This document shows positions 24,703 through 34,005 of a DNA stretch of 64,000 bases, piece after piece. The DNA lies in assembly GCA_947447825.1 (NCBI GenBank), contig CANFLL010000005.1, positions 1-64,000 of the forward strand, written 5' to 3'. Position 1 is the stretch's first letter, and every line of letters begins with the position of its first letter. A model generated the notes under the pieces. It did no database searches, was not told the origin of the DNA, and saw only the letters and a list, made by a program, of their open reading frames with translations. Made by a program: the position numbers and the translations under genes. The stretch is from Chitinophagaceae bacterium. GTDB taxonomy: Bacteria; Bacteroidota; Bacteroidia; Chitinophagales; Chitinophagaceae.

Positions 24703-27171
24703 TTATTCAATTATCTTTTCTACTCTTGCCAGTTTTCCATCTATATTAATACCTTCTAGAATTAATCTTAGCTTCTTTGAGATGTCGTTATTGAAGAATT
24801 CTATTTGTACAGTTTTTGTTTTTCCATTTGTTAGCACATAAGGATTCCAATATAATGTACTTCTTGTATCTGTTTTATAATCATTTTGATTTATTTCATA
24901 ATTTGGATTGTAGAATTCTTTATATGGAGTATATCCTGCTAACAACTGAAAATTTAAACCTACTCCCGGTGTTGGTTTAATATCTCCCCCCTTTCTAGTA
25001 TAAACACATATTGCTCCACCAGCACCTCCACTTGAAGGGCCAAAAAAGGGTGGTGGATATACTTTCACATAAGCAACATCATTCATTGAAATTATCTTTA
25101 TTTGATCTTCTTCTGCCTTTATTTCATCTAGATATAATTCTGGTCTACTTCCTCGCCAATTTAAACTAACATCTGCGCCATTATTTACAATTTGTAGCCC
25201 AGCTACTCTTCCTTGTAAATAGGAAAATACATCTTGGGAAGATGCTGCAAATGGATCTGATGTTACATCAAACTGACGACTATCGCCTCCTGAAAATAAT
25301 CCACTTGCATATTTTTCGTCAAGCACATCTACTTGTCTTTTTACTTTAGTTCTTACAGTAACATCTTCTAGTTGATGTTCAGCTTTGCGTTTTTCTATTC
25401 TCGCCTTTTCTGTATATAGCATTCTGCTTCTTTCTAATAGTGATGTGTCTTTTAAATCATAATCCCAAAGGAATGGAGAGGCTGTTATTGTACTGTATTT
25501 TTTTGATGGTGCATCAATTAATCCTGTTTTAAATCTAATCTCAACTCTGTCGGTTAAACTTTTATTACCGGCAAGTTGATAATAAATATAAACAGTATCA
25601 TAGAACATTATTCCTTTCTGTTGAAAGTTCCCTGTCCTAGTTACTGGTAAAAAGAGCGTTTGCTTGCTGCTATCTTTTCCTTTTAGGATACAGAAAATTG
25701 TTTGGTTAAGCATTGATGTCTTATTTAGGTTACCAAATATGTTGCCCTTTAGACCCATAAACTCAGTTTCTTTTTGATTTATTATACTTGGAACTTTACC
25801 CAATGTCACTTCTTTCCAATTAAATTTACGCCAACCATGTGTAAGCATAACTAAATCTAAATGTGTAAGAACAGAGTCCTCTTTGCTACTAAAGTAATAG
25901 GAAGGATTGTGAATTATTCCTTTTATGTCACCACTTAATAATAAATCAGAAACGATGTTTGAACTTGCATCTGTAAGCAGATTAGCATCTGTTACAGCTA
26001 CCGACATATTTGATAATAAAGAATCGTCTACTTCTATTTCTACAGTGTTCATTGCTCTTTTATCGACCCCTTTTTTTGTTATTCTTACTTGTGGATTAAA
26101 CAAAAACTTATAATTATTAACAAATACTATCCTTTCTGCTATGGGTGCGAAGTTGGCATCAAAAAGTGTTATTTGTAATACACCTGTTGGCAACTCTGTA
26201 GTAGGTATCTCGCCAATTGCAGAATATCTGGTACTTAAATTTATTTTTGATTTATATATTTCATGTTGATGCATGGTTGCAATTACATACATCAAATTCA
26301 TATTCTCTCCAGCATTTTTAGTTCTATTCACAAAGAAAAGTGCTTTGTTTTTTGTAGGTTCAACCTGTAATGATGCACCTGAGGATAAACCTATAGGTAA
26401 GTTATTAACGTGTGTTATGCCATATTCATCTAGCCATGTAACAGAGAATGGTTGTGTACTGTCTGGCTGAATATTAAAGCTTCCCATTCCGTCATGTTCA
26501 GTACTAACCGAGTCGATGAATTCTCCTTTATTATTCTTTAAGGCACCAACTGCACTAACAGGTAATCCATATTCATTATTAATTAAAAAAGCAATTCTAT
26601 TGGATACACCATTAAGAATGCTGCCTCCTTCTGGGAAAAACTGTATGCTAGCTGAATGTTTTTTAGGTTGTGTTACGACTGCAGTTTGTTTCTTTTCATT
26701 GGATGAGCCTTTTTTTATGGTTTCTATTTTGCCAATAACCTTTTCTTCCTGAATTTGATCAACTTTAATGTCTTTGTTAAAAACAAAAGCAGTATCAAAG
26801 TTTAGCATCCATTGGGTATAGGCTTTTACATGTAGGAATTTTCCAGTATAATCTGCTGGAATGGTAAATTGTCCCCTTGCACTTGAAGCAAACATGGGTG
26901 TCATAATGTGCTTTATAAGAACTCCTTTATCATCAAACCAATCAACATAAAAGTTCTTACTACAATCAGATAAGTCAAGCCCCGTAATTACATAAGCCTT
27001 ATACCAAACTGTTTCACCTTTGTAATAGATACCTTTGTCGAAATGTAAGTGTGCTTTTTCTTGTGGAAAATCATCTGCATATTTAGCCAAAGTAGAATCA
27101 ATGGATTGTGCTGTTAGCTTATGAATTAGTAACAGCATAAATGCAATTGTCAGTGTAAATTTAATATTCAT
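24703..27171 (-). CDS. MG2-domain protein with C-terminal TonB-plug-like domain
   Basis: The 822-residue protein has a signal peptide (about 1-22, ...LTAQ). An N-terminal alpha-2-macroglobulin MG2-type strand region follows (about 35-140: EKAHLHFDKGIYYKGETVWYKAYV and GKFLHVKAYTQWMLNF), then further beta domains. A TonB-receptor plug-like segment lies near 650-740 (DVFSYLQGRVAGLQIV ... PELYLDEIKAE ... AYVKVYPPPFFG ... GGAGGAICVYTRKG). There is no C-terminal barrel, so it is not a transporter by itself. Proteins of this architecture are frequent in Bacteroidota near surface systems and their function is not established. It lies 121 bp after the CarboxypepD_reg gene on the same strand. Confidence 0.75.
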   Translation of the reverse strand: MNIKFTLTIAFMLLLIHKLTAQSIDSTLAKYADDFPQEKAHLHFDKGIYYKGETVWYKAYVITGLDLSDCSKNFYVDWFDDKGVLIKHIMTPMFASSARGQFTIPADYTGKFLHVKAYTQWMLNFDTAFVFNKDIKVDQIQEEKVIGKIETIKKGSSNEKKQTAVVTQPKKHSASIQFFPEGGSILNGVSNRIAFLINNEYGLPVSAVGALKNNKGEFIDSVSTEHDGMGSFNIQPDSTQPFSVTWLDEYGITHVNNLPIGLSSGASLQVEPTKNKALFFVNRTKNAGENMNLMYVIATMHQHEIYKSKINLSTRYSAIGEIPTTELPTGVLQITLFDANFAPIAERIVFVNNYKFLFNPQVRITKKGVDKRAMNTVEIEVDDSLLSNMSVAVTDANLLTDASSNIVSDLLLSGDIKGIIHNPSYYFSSKEDSVLTHLDLVMLTHGWRKFNWKEVTLGKVPSIINQKETEFMGLKGNIFGNLNKTSMLNQTIFCILKGKDSSKQTLFLPVTRTGNFQQKGIMFYDTVYIYYQLAGNKSLTDRVEIRFKTGLIDAPSKKYSTITASPFLWDYDLKDTSLLERSRMLYTEKARIEKRKAEHQLEDVTVRTKVKRQVDVLDEKYASGLFSGGDSRQFDVTSDPFAASSQDVFSYLQGRVAGLQIVNNGADVSLNWRGSRPELYLDEIKAEEDQIKIISMNDVAYVKVYPPPFFGPSSGGAGGAICVYTRKGGDIKPTPGVGLNFQLLAGYTPYKEFYNPNYEINQNDYKTDTRSTLYWNPYVLTNGKTKTVQIEFFNNDISKKLRLILEGINIDGKLARVEKIIE

Positions 27172-27292
27172 ATTTTAGGTTTGAAAAAACATTGATTAGG
27201 AATCTCTCATTAAGATTAAAAGGTGATACAAAATAACTAGTAAACATAATTAGATTGAATATTATTATACCTAAATCTAATTTCTAAGGATT

Positions 27293-28060
27293 TTATTCCT
27301 CTCTCTTGTGTAAGTTTCCTTTCGTTTTTAAATACATATATTCTTTAAAATGTTGTTCTATATAATAGCCTAGTTCTAAGTCATTAAATTGTTGAAGAAG
27401 TTCATAATCTGGTCTATACTTGCGCATGAAAGTATCAATTTCTGGACTTTGTAATTTCGTAATTTTTCGCACCATTAGTTTAGAGAATCGATAGTTTATA
27501 TACCTATCTTGCTCTTGCTGTATTAACCTGTTTTGTAGAAACTGTAAATTTCTGTTTCGTCTAAATCTAAACATATTAATTAGCTCATCTAGGTCTAGCC
27601 CAACAGTTGCACCACCTGGACTATAGGTGTTATCAGAACTAAGCTTGATGCCTGGTTTTTTATAATCAAAGTATTTTTGGTAGTCTTTTCTATTTTGTAT
27701 AGAGTCTAATCTGTAATCTCTCGTTCTAACCGTTACAGCTGGTAGTTCAACTGCTTTTAAATGAATACTAATATCAAAATTGCTGGGGTCGCCGATGGTG
27801 TCAACGGCATATTTCATTGTGTTTTTATTGAGTAATGAAAACCAAATGGAGTCTTTAATTCGAACAGTAAGACTATATCTACCAGCAGAATCTGTAATGG
27901 TTCCTCTGCCAGAAGTGCTTCTTACAGTAACGGCCTCAATCGGGTTTCTTGCAGAGATGTCATAAACTGTTCCACTTATCGTAATGAACTGCGCTTTTAC
28001 TGGCAAATAAATAACACTCAAAAAAAGAATGAGTAAAATATACAGGTACTTTCTAATCAA
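27293..28060 (-). CDS. secreted carboxypeptidase-regulatory-like domain protein
   Basis: The 255-residue protein has a signal peptide (about 1-24, ...LPVKAQ) followed by a CarboxypepD_reg-like domain (about 25-110: ITISGTVYDISARNPIEAVTVRSTSGRGTITDSAGRYSLTV). The rest is a charged helical region (about 120-255, many Arg, Lys, Asp and Tyr) with no recognisable domain. In TonB-dependent receptors this domain sits before the plug; here it stands alone with a helical tail. It lies upstream of the MG2/plug gene in the same direction and may share its pathway. Confidence 0.75.
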   Translation of the reverse strand: MIRKYLYILLILFLSVIYLPVKAQFITISGTVYDISARNPIEAVTVRSTSGRGTITDSAGRYSLTVRIKDSIWFSLLNKNTMKYAVDTIGDPSNFDISIHLKAVELPAVTVRTRDYRLDSIQNRKDYQKYFDYKKPGIKLSSDNTYSPGGATVGLDLDELINMFRFRRNRNLQFLQNRLIQQEQDRYINYRFSKLMVRKITKLQSPEIDTFMRKYRPDYELLQQFNDLELGYYIEQHFKEYMYLKTKGNLHKREE

Positions 28061-28331
28061 AATAAATCCTTTAATAGCGTAATATTAAGACACCCTACTC
28101 GAACAATTTACTTTGTATTTATTATTAACTGATTTTTGGGTAAATGCAAGCTGAAAGCTACCCAAATGCTGGGCTGGTATTATTACTGTAATATGGCTAT
28201 TTATTATGTTTTTACTACATACTTGATTATTGAATTTTACCAATGTATTTGCAGTCTCTTGCCACAGATCATTGCACAGATGGCTTTGGACTCAAATTTA
28301 AAAAGTTAGCTTGATACCGTCTATTAATACA

Positions 28332-28904
28332 CTAAACACCTTTATCTAAAAACTCTTTTATAACTTTTTCAGTTTCAATACAAGCTTTTTCAAGTTCATC
28401 ATTTAAAATTACTTTATTAAAATGATGTTTGAAAGAAAGCTCATAAGCTGCTTTGTTTACCCTTGTTTGTAAGCTTTCGTCTGTTTCTGTGCCACGACTA
28501 GCCAACCTAATTTTTAGCGCATCGATGCTTGGTGGTTCAATAAAAAGACTTAATGAATTATGCAGAAATTGTTGTTGAACATGTATTGCTCCTTTAACAT
28601 CAATATCTAACATTGGCACTTTACCAATGCTCCACATCCGTTCTAGTTCCGATTTTAGTGTGCCATAGTACATACCTTCGTACACCATTTCCCACTCAAT
28701 AAATTCACCTTTAGTAATCTTTTTATTGAAATCTTCTTGCTCCAAAAAATAATAATCTTCACCATCCACTTCTTGCCCACGTTGTTTGCGCGTGGTGGCA
28801 GAAATGGAGAAGGATAAAAAAGGGTACTTAGCAAGCAAGTATTTAGTGATGGATGTTTTTCCTGCGCCTGATGGTGCTGTTATTATGATTAATTTCTTTT
28901 CCAT
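28332..28904 (-). CDS. gmk: guanylate kinase
   Basis: The 190-residue enzyme phosphorylates GMP and dGMP with ATP. The P-loop is APSGAGKTS (about 10-18), followed by the GMP-binding region (SFSISATTRKQRGQEVDGEDYYFL), the EWEMVYEGMYYGT loop and DIDVKGAIHVQQQF. The start at 28904 gives a normal N-terminus (MEKKLIIITAPSG). The length is typical of bacterial Gmk. The next gene on its strand, the CDGSH protein, ends 80 bp upstream of the gmk start. Confidence 0.96.
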   Translation of the reverse strand: MEKKLIIITAPSGAGKTSITKYLLAKYPFLSFSISATTRKQRGQEVDGEDYYFLEQEDFNKKITKGEFIEWEMVYEGMYYGTLKSELERMWSIGKVPMLDIDVKGAIHVQQQFLHNSLSLFIEPPSIDALKIRLASRGTETDESLQTRVNKAAYELSFKHHFNKVILNDELEKACIETEKVIKEFLDKGV

Positions 28905-28984
28905 AGAAAATTAAAATAGAATTGATAATTAGAAACTGACTATCTAGCTAATTGTTGTTTATTATTGAATATTACTCATTTAAT

Positions 28985-29257
28985 TTAAAGCTCCTTATGG
29001 CTACCATCACAAAACGGAGGATTTTTCGTTTTTTTGCAGTTGCACAGCCACACTTCCCCATCATTTTCGGCGGTAAATTTCATGCTTTTAAATGGAAATA
29101 TTTGTTCACCATTTTCTTCTGTTGCCAATGTTTTATGACTGCCATCACAAATTGGATTTTTACTGCTCAATCCACAGGTACACCAAGCATACGTTTTTCC
29201 TTTTTCTACTGTAAATGCTGCTGGATAGGGTGTAAATACTTTTGGAAAATCGCTCAT
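28985..29257 (-). CDS. double CDGSH iron-sulfur protein
   Basis: The 90-residue protein contains two CDGSH 2Fe-2S motifs of the C-x-C...P-x-CDGSH form: CTCGLSSKNPICDGSH (about 26-41) and CNCKKTKNPPFCDGSH (about 71-86). Each binds a 2Fe-2S cluster through three Cys and one His. Tandem CDGSH proteins in bacteria are soluble and may act in iron-sulfur or redox handling; the partner is unknown. It lies 44 bp downstream of the NYN RNase gene and upstream of gmk on the same strand. Confidence 0.92.
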   Translation of the reverse strand: MSDFPKVFTPYPAAFTVEKGKTYAWCTCGLSSKNPICDGSHKTLATEENGEQIFPFKSMKFTAENDGEVWLCNCKKTKNPPFCDGSHKEL

Positions 29258-29301
29258 AAAAACTAATTAAGTTGATAAATTTCACACGAATAAAAGACAA
29301 T

Positions 29302-30687
29302 TTACTTTAAATCGGGCATTAAAACTTCTGTTCCTTTAATAATAAACGAGAGTCTATAAAAATCCACATTCTCCGCAGCCCATGGATCCTGCACTTTCCA
29401 TTCCCTAAATGTATCATTGCTTACTAGTAGGCAGTGATTGATTTTTACGTATTGCAATATAAATATGTCTGCTTGCGTTTCCCTTGGTGATTCTAAATAG
29501 GTACAAATTTTCTTTACTTTTTCTAGAATGGTTCCATCTTCAACTTTATGTTTTAATGAAGCATCCGCAATCACTATGATGTCCGTAAATCCTTTTTCTT
29601 TCAAAAACTCAATCATCAATACAAGGTTTTGGGCATAAACCTTTTTATCTATCCTGCCCGAATTATTATGAGCCACATTGCTAGCGTCTAATACGATAGA
29701 CCGGTCTTGCATTTTGTTTATTTCAAAAAATTCACCATCAGCATGATAGTTCCCGTATTGTTTTACATGTTCACTCTTTTCCAAAAAGTTAGCAAGCAAT
29801 TCTATTTCGGTTATTTCAATGGTAAACCAGGTAGGCATTTGGGCATTATCTTCATATTTGTATTCATCTATGTTTGAATGCAAAATTGTATTCAGTTTGT
29901 TGAGAGAAATCTTTTTGCCTTGTTCAATTTTCGACAAAACAATAAGCAGTACACGTTGGTCGTGCGTGATGTTTTCTTTTTTCACATACTCCAAATCAAC
30001 AAACTTTAAAAGGTCTTGTGCATCTCGCATTCCTTTCTCATTAGCTATTTTTAAGTCTTCATAGGTTCTAAAACCCCTTTTGCCAGCATCAATAAAATCT
30101 GCATGTGTAGGAAATCCTAATTCTTTTGCAGCAACAAATAAATTAGCATCAATGAATCCTTTTGCAAATGCTTCTAAAAGTTTTGTGCAATCTTCAAAGT
30201 TGTGCAACTTGGCATAACTGTATAATTGATATGGATTATTGAGTGGTGTTTCTACAATAAATGCCTTTGGCTCTTTTGCCTCTAGGTCTTTATACAAAGT
30301 AAATCCAGAAATAAACCCTTTTTTCTTCATTAATTCGAATGTGGCCAAATCGCTAATGCCTGATTCTTTAACCAAAAGATAATCGTCGTGTTTGGTGTAC
30401 CCAAGCGTTAGAGATTCATAAAATACATCGGCTGTAGGGAATCCTTTTTCTTGTGCCGTTAAATAATTCTCTAAGCTTTTAAAACCATTTGTTTTATGTA
30501 AAAGCAAACAGGCATTGTGATACAGGGCAAAAGAATCCTCTTCGGGCTGCTCACCATGAAGGATAAAAATGTTGTTTACTTGGTTGTTTTCTGCAAAACG
30601 ACATAAGTCTGACAGATTCTCGAATTCTAATCGTGAAGACATTTCTGTAATTTTTACAGAATAATAATTATACTGTTCTTTTCTCAT
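29302..30687 (-). CDS. NYN/Zc3h12a-type ribonuclease with N-terminal helical repeats
   Basis: The 461-residue protein has a C-terminal PIN-like NYN domain (about 329-460). Acidic residues occur at the expected places: Asp334 in VLDASNVAH, Asp375 in VIADAS, Asp407 in QADIF and Asp425 in SNDTF. This pattern matches Zc3h12a-type single-strand RNases that need Mg2+. The first 240 residues contain repeated short helical units with a Lys-Gly-Phe turn (QEKGFPTADVF, KKKGFISGFTL, FAKGFIDANLF, GKRGFRTYEDL, NEKGMRDAQDL). It starts 20 bp after the stop of the unknown gene at 30708, suggesting one transcript. The RNA target is not known. Confidence 0.7.
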   Translation of the reverse strand: MRKEQYNYYSVKITEMSSRLEFENLSDLCRFAENNQVNNIFILHGEQPEEDSFALYHNACLLLHKTNGFKSLENYLTAQEKGFPTADVFYESLTLGYTKHDDYLLVKESGISDLATFELMKKKGFISGFTLYKDLEAKEPKAFIVETPLNNPYQLYSYAKLHNFEDCTKLLEAFAKGFIDANLFVAAKELGFPTHADFIDAGKRGFRTYEDLKIANEKGMRDAQDLLKFVDLEYVKKENITHDQRVLLIVLSKIEQGKKISLNKLNTILHSNIDEYKYEDNAQMPTWFTIEITEIELLANFLEKSEHVKQYGNYHADGEFFEINKMQDRSIVLDASNVAHNNSGRIDKKVYAQNLVLMIEFLKEKGFTDIIVIADASLKHKVEDGTILEKVKKICTYLESPRETQADIFILQYVKINHCLLVSNDTFREWKVQDPWAAENVDFYRLSFIIKGTEVLMPDLK

Positions 30688-30707
30688 GGCACTATTTTTT
30701 TGTCTAA

Positions 30708-31829
30708 TTAATCTATGTTTATATGTTTTTTATTGGAAGATATAATCTTGTCTACAGTTTCGCTTTCTTCATCCAAGTCAATGTTTAATCCTAAAACTAA
30801 TCCATCTTGCGGCGATGTAAAAAGCATTATTGGCACTGAGTAATTTGGCACTGAGTCATAATCTTTTATCAATCCTTCGTAAGTCGGTTCATCTAATACG
30901 TTCATTTCAAAATAATATTTCCAAAGAATTAAAGGAGAAATTTCGCCCATATAAATAGGTGCACTTATGCAACCTGCGGGTGTACTTTTTAGATGTTTTA
31001 TAATTTCATTTTCATCAATAGTTGCTTGTAGTCCAGCCATTGTGGGAAGCACTATGTTGATGAACTGACTATTTCCATTGGATTGATAGCAAAGAGTTGC
31101 CCATTTTTCAACTTCAGTTTTAAAAGGCGTAATTAAATTAGTGATTTGCTTTTTGATAGATGATAATTCTGTGGAGGTTAGAATATTAAGATTGGGCAAA
31201 TCGAAACATTTGATAAAGTAGGGTACGTCCACTTCTATTTCCTCAATCTTTGTTACTACCCATGTTTCAAAATATTGTTCAGAATAGAACTTTTGAGGCA
31301 TCAGCCAAACAGCATTGTTGGTGTTCGGTCTGGTTAATTTGTTAGTTAATAAATCTATTGGCGAAACAATTGCCATATTTTCAATAACAGACGAATCATC
31401 GTAATGGCTTATCAAAAAATGATTGTCGCAACATAGTTCCATTAATCCATCATATCCATGCTTCGAAAGTGATAACCTGAAGCTTAATGACCATTCTTTC
31501 AATAATTTATCAAATGCACTTTCCATCCTTTTGAAGGCCAGAAAATGACTGTTCGGTGGATGTTTTAAGGCTCTAAATGCTTTTTGATCATCTATAAAGG
31601 ATTCAATTATATCCATTATTTCAGTTTCATTACACATTCCAGAACTATAGATAAACCTAGCTTTATTTATTAGGTTTAAAGATTTTACAACGAAATTAAA
31701 GGTGATAAAAAAGGTGCTAGAACCCACCTGACTAAACATATCACTAAGTAGATAGCCTGCTCTAATTTTATAGGCAAAGTCATATCCATTAAAATCTTTA
31801 ACGGGAAAGTCTAGTTGGATACTACGCAT
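30708..31829 (-). CDS. hypothetical protein paired with the NYN RNase
   Basis: The 373-residue protein does not match any family I recognise. It has no signal peptide or membrane helix and is mixed alpha/beta, with an acidic C-terminus (GLNIDLDEESETVDK). The central part has several hydrophobic/aromatic segments (VWLMPQKFYSEQYFETWVV). Its stop is 20 bp before the NYN RNase start on the same strand, so the two are likely cotranscribed. It may be a regulator or substrate adaptor of the RNase, but this is inference. The promoter would be in the spacer that also holds array B. Confidence 0.6.
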   Translation of the reverse strand: MRSIQLDFPVKDFNGYDFAYKIRAGYLLSDMFSQVGSSTFFITFNFVVKSLNLINKARFIYSSGMCNETEIMDIIESFIDDQKAFRALKHPPNSHFLAFKRMESAFDKLLKEWSLSFRLSLSKHGYDGLMELCCDNHFLISHYDDSSVIENMAIVSPIDLLTNKLTRPNTNNAVWLMPQKFYSEQYFETWVVTKIEEIEVDVPYFIKCFDLPNLNILTSTELSSIKKQITNLITPFKTEVEKWATLCYQSNGNSQFINIVLPTMAGLQATIDENEIIKHLKSTPAGCISAPIYMGEISPLILWKYYFEMNVLDEPTYEGLIKDYDSVPNYSVPIMLFTSPQDGLVLGLNIDLDEESETVDKIISSNKKHINID

Positions 31830-32646
31830 AATATGTTTTATGCAAGTGTAGTCTTTATTACAAGGACTTTAGCTATTATTAATCATTAGTTCTTTAATAG
31901 TTTTTTTGTTTTTTAAGAAGGTAAGTAGGTTAATTGAAATATACATCACTTTATTTAAAATGTGGAAGGTAAATGAACCGCAAAGCTATTAAGCAAAGAG
32001 ACTCCAAAGCGTTTGACAATTGGGCTAAGCCTTTTTACTCAAATAACGCATTGGAGTAGCCTATAAAAGTTTCATTTCCGAGGTTTCTTTTGTCGCATCT
32101 GAGGTTTCTTTTGTCTCATCCGAGGTTTCTTTTGTTGCATTTGAGGTTTCTTTTGTCGCATTTGAGGTCTCTTTTGTCGCATTTGAGGTCTCTTTTGCCG
32201 CATCCGAGGTTTCTTTTGTCGCATCTGAGGTTTCTTTTGTTGCATTTGAGGTTTCTTTTGTCGCATTTGAGGTCTCTTTTGTCGCATTTGAGGTCTCTTT
32301 TGCCGCATCCGAGGTCTCTTTTGTCGCATCTGAGGTCTCTTTTGTTGCATCCGAGGTTTCTTTTGTTGCATCCGAGGTTTCTTTTGTCGCATCAGAGGTC
32401 TCGGATTGAGCCTTCAAAAGCGATTTTTGTTTAAAGAACTTGATGTGTTGGAAATGGTCTGTCTACCTATGATAAATTGAACTTTGTTTTGCCCCATGCT
32501 TACCAAATAATTGCACTCTGAAATTAGCAACCAACGCCGTCATTGTCTGGGCAAAGGAAACATCCGATATTATACGAACCTTTTATGCACCCGTAACAAA
32601 TGATTTAATTAATGGTAGTAGAAACAAAAAAAGTAGTTTTGACGCT
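31830..32646. other. ~800-bp divergent spacer with tandem array B
   Basis: The spacer separates the minus-strand hypothetical gene and bioF (plus). It holds array B (32080-32400) and, at 31978-32013, a small AACCGCAAAG...GCAAAG repeat fragment. 32401-32646 must contain the bioF promoter, but no convincing TTTG/TAnnTTTG pair or biotin operator is visible. Confidence 0.6.
32080..32400. repeat. 21-bp tandem array B (15 units plus a partial)
   Basis: Fifteen complete units begin every 21 bp from 32080, and a partial unit begins at 32395. The consensus begins GAGGTTTCTTTTG and ends TCGCATCC. Only about five positions vary, all by transitions or simple changes. Unlike arrays A, C and D the units are not clearly palindromic. 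On the minus strand a frame from a TTG at 32417 to 32061 reads as a repeated Glu-Thr-Ser-Asp-Ala-Thr-Lys heptad (118 residues), and three of the five variable positions are silent in that frame. The call as repeat is firm; coding is possible but unproven. Confidence 0.9.
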
Positions 32647-33738
32647 ATGTACAACGATGATTTTTTAAAGAATAGATTAGCTGAAAGAAAAGAGCAGAAT
32701 GCTTTTAGAACCTTACGACTACCTGACAATAAGATAGATTTTTGTAGTAACGATTATCTGGGCATTGCTACAAATGCCCAACTTTCCACTTCGCACAATT
32801 TGGTTTCAGCGCACGGTTCAGCAGGTTCTCGTTTGCTTGCAGGCAATTATGAATTGATAGAAGAAACTGAAAAACAAATAGCCCTTTTTCATCAAGCTGA
32901 TGCTGCATTAATATTCAATTCGGGCTATGATGCCAATCTCGGATTGTTGAGTTGTGTTCCTCAAAAAGGCGATACCATCATCTACGATTTCCTTTGCCAC
33001 GCCTCCATTAGAGACGGCATACGATTATCGAAAGCTCAATCCTTTGCCTTTCTTCACAATAATTTGAATGATTTGGAGCGAAGACTGAAATTGGTTTCAG
33101 GGAACATCTTTGTGGTTACAGAATCTGTTTTCAGCATGGATGGGGATTTTTGTCCTTTAGAAGAAATGATTCAATTGTGCAAACAATACAATGCCCATTT
33201 AATAATTGATGAAGCACATGCCACAGGTGTTGTGGGCGAAAAGGGTGAAGGATTAGTGCAACATCTTCAATTGCAAAACGAAGTTTTTGCCCGTGTACAC
33301 ACTTTTGGAAAAGCAACTGGATGCCATGGTGCAGTTGTTTTGGGAAGCAATTACCTGCGCAATTATCTCATCAATTTTGCACGGAGTTTCATCTATTCCA
33401 CAGCATTGCCACCTGCTGCCATTAAAGTAATTGCTAATAGTTATGTGTTATTTCCTACCATGAAAAAAGAAAGGGAACACTTGCAAAAGCTTATCAATTA
33501 TTTTCAATCGGCAAACATTGCCTATCCAAAACTAGTTTCTAAAACACCCATTCAGGTGGTAATTGTTTCCGGAAATACGGAAGTAAAAAGAGTGGCTGAT
33601 TTGTTACAAAACCATCATCTAGATGTTCGCCCCATACTTTATCCCACTGTTCCAAAAGGAAGTGAGCGATTAAGGATTGTGTTGCATAGTTTTAATTCTA
33701 TTGAAGAAGTAGCATTATTAGTTCGTTTATTATCCTAG
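32647..33738 (+). CDS. bioF: 8-amino-7-oxononanoate synthase-like PLP enzyme
   Basis: The 363-residue alpha-oxoamine synthase has IDFCSNDYLGIA at the N-terminus, GSAGSRLLAGNYELIEETEKQIA, DEAHATGVVGEKGEG (Asp and His contacting PLP) and the PLP Lys in HTFGKATGCHG. The family includes BioF (pimeloyl-thioester + L-Ala) and 2-amino-3-ketobutyrate ligase. The short length and the C-terminal HHLDVRPILYPTVPKGSERLRIVLH favour BioF, the biotin pathway. It stands alone: no bioA, bioB or bioD is adjacent. birA, which uses biotin, lies 10 kb away at 43421. Confidence 0.88.
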   Translation: MYNDDFLKNRLAERKEQNAFRTLRLPDNKIDFCSNDYLGIATNAQLSTSHNLVSAHGSAGSRLLAGNYELIEETEKQIALFHQADAALIFNSGYDANLGLLSCVPQKGDTIIYDFLCHASIRDGIRLSKAQSFAFLHNNLNDLERRLKLVSGNIFVVTESVFSMDGDFCPLEEMIQLCKQYNAHLIIDEAHATGVVGEKGEGLVQHLQLQNEVFARVHTFGKATGCHGAVVLGSNYLRNYLINFARSFIYSTALPPAAIKVIANSYVLFPTMKKEREHLQKLINYFQSANIAYPKLVSKTPIQVVIVSGNTEVKRVADLLQNHHLDVRPILYPTVPKGSERLRIVLHSFNSIEEVALLVRLLS

Positions 33739-34005
33739 CGGAAACGAGTTTTGATTAGTGATTAAACAGAAATAAAAGCCACTTGAATATATTATGGAGG
33801 ATAATTTAACCGCAAAGCCGGCAATGTATTTTGCAAACAACCAAACAGGGAAAAAGTGTGTTGAAACAGATGTATTTAAAGGATGCAAAGAAGGAGCGTG
33901 TGTTGTAGCCTGTTCAAAACAATATAACTAACTCACAATGTAAGCCGGACGTTGTTTAATTTAATTCCTAAAACTTACTGCTTAAAACACAAAATTTAAA
34001 ATTCC

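Noticed and set aside
28952..29266. 104-residue plus-strand frame over the CDGSH gene
   Set aside because: The minus strand has two CDGSH motifs, so this is its complement.
32080..32400. CRISPR-like reading of the tandem arrays
   Set aside because: Units follow one another with no unique spacers of 30-40 bp, the repeats are 21 bp and no cas gene is present. The same holds for the other three arrays.
32401..32646. Biotin operator or riboswitch before bioF
   Set aside because: No inverted repeat of BirA type or structured leader is visible, and birA here lacks an HTH domain.
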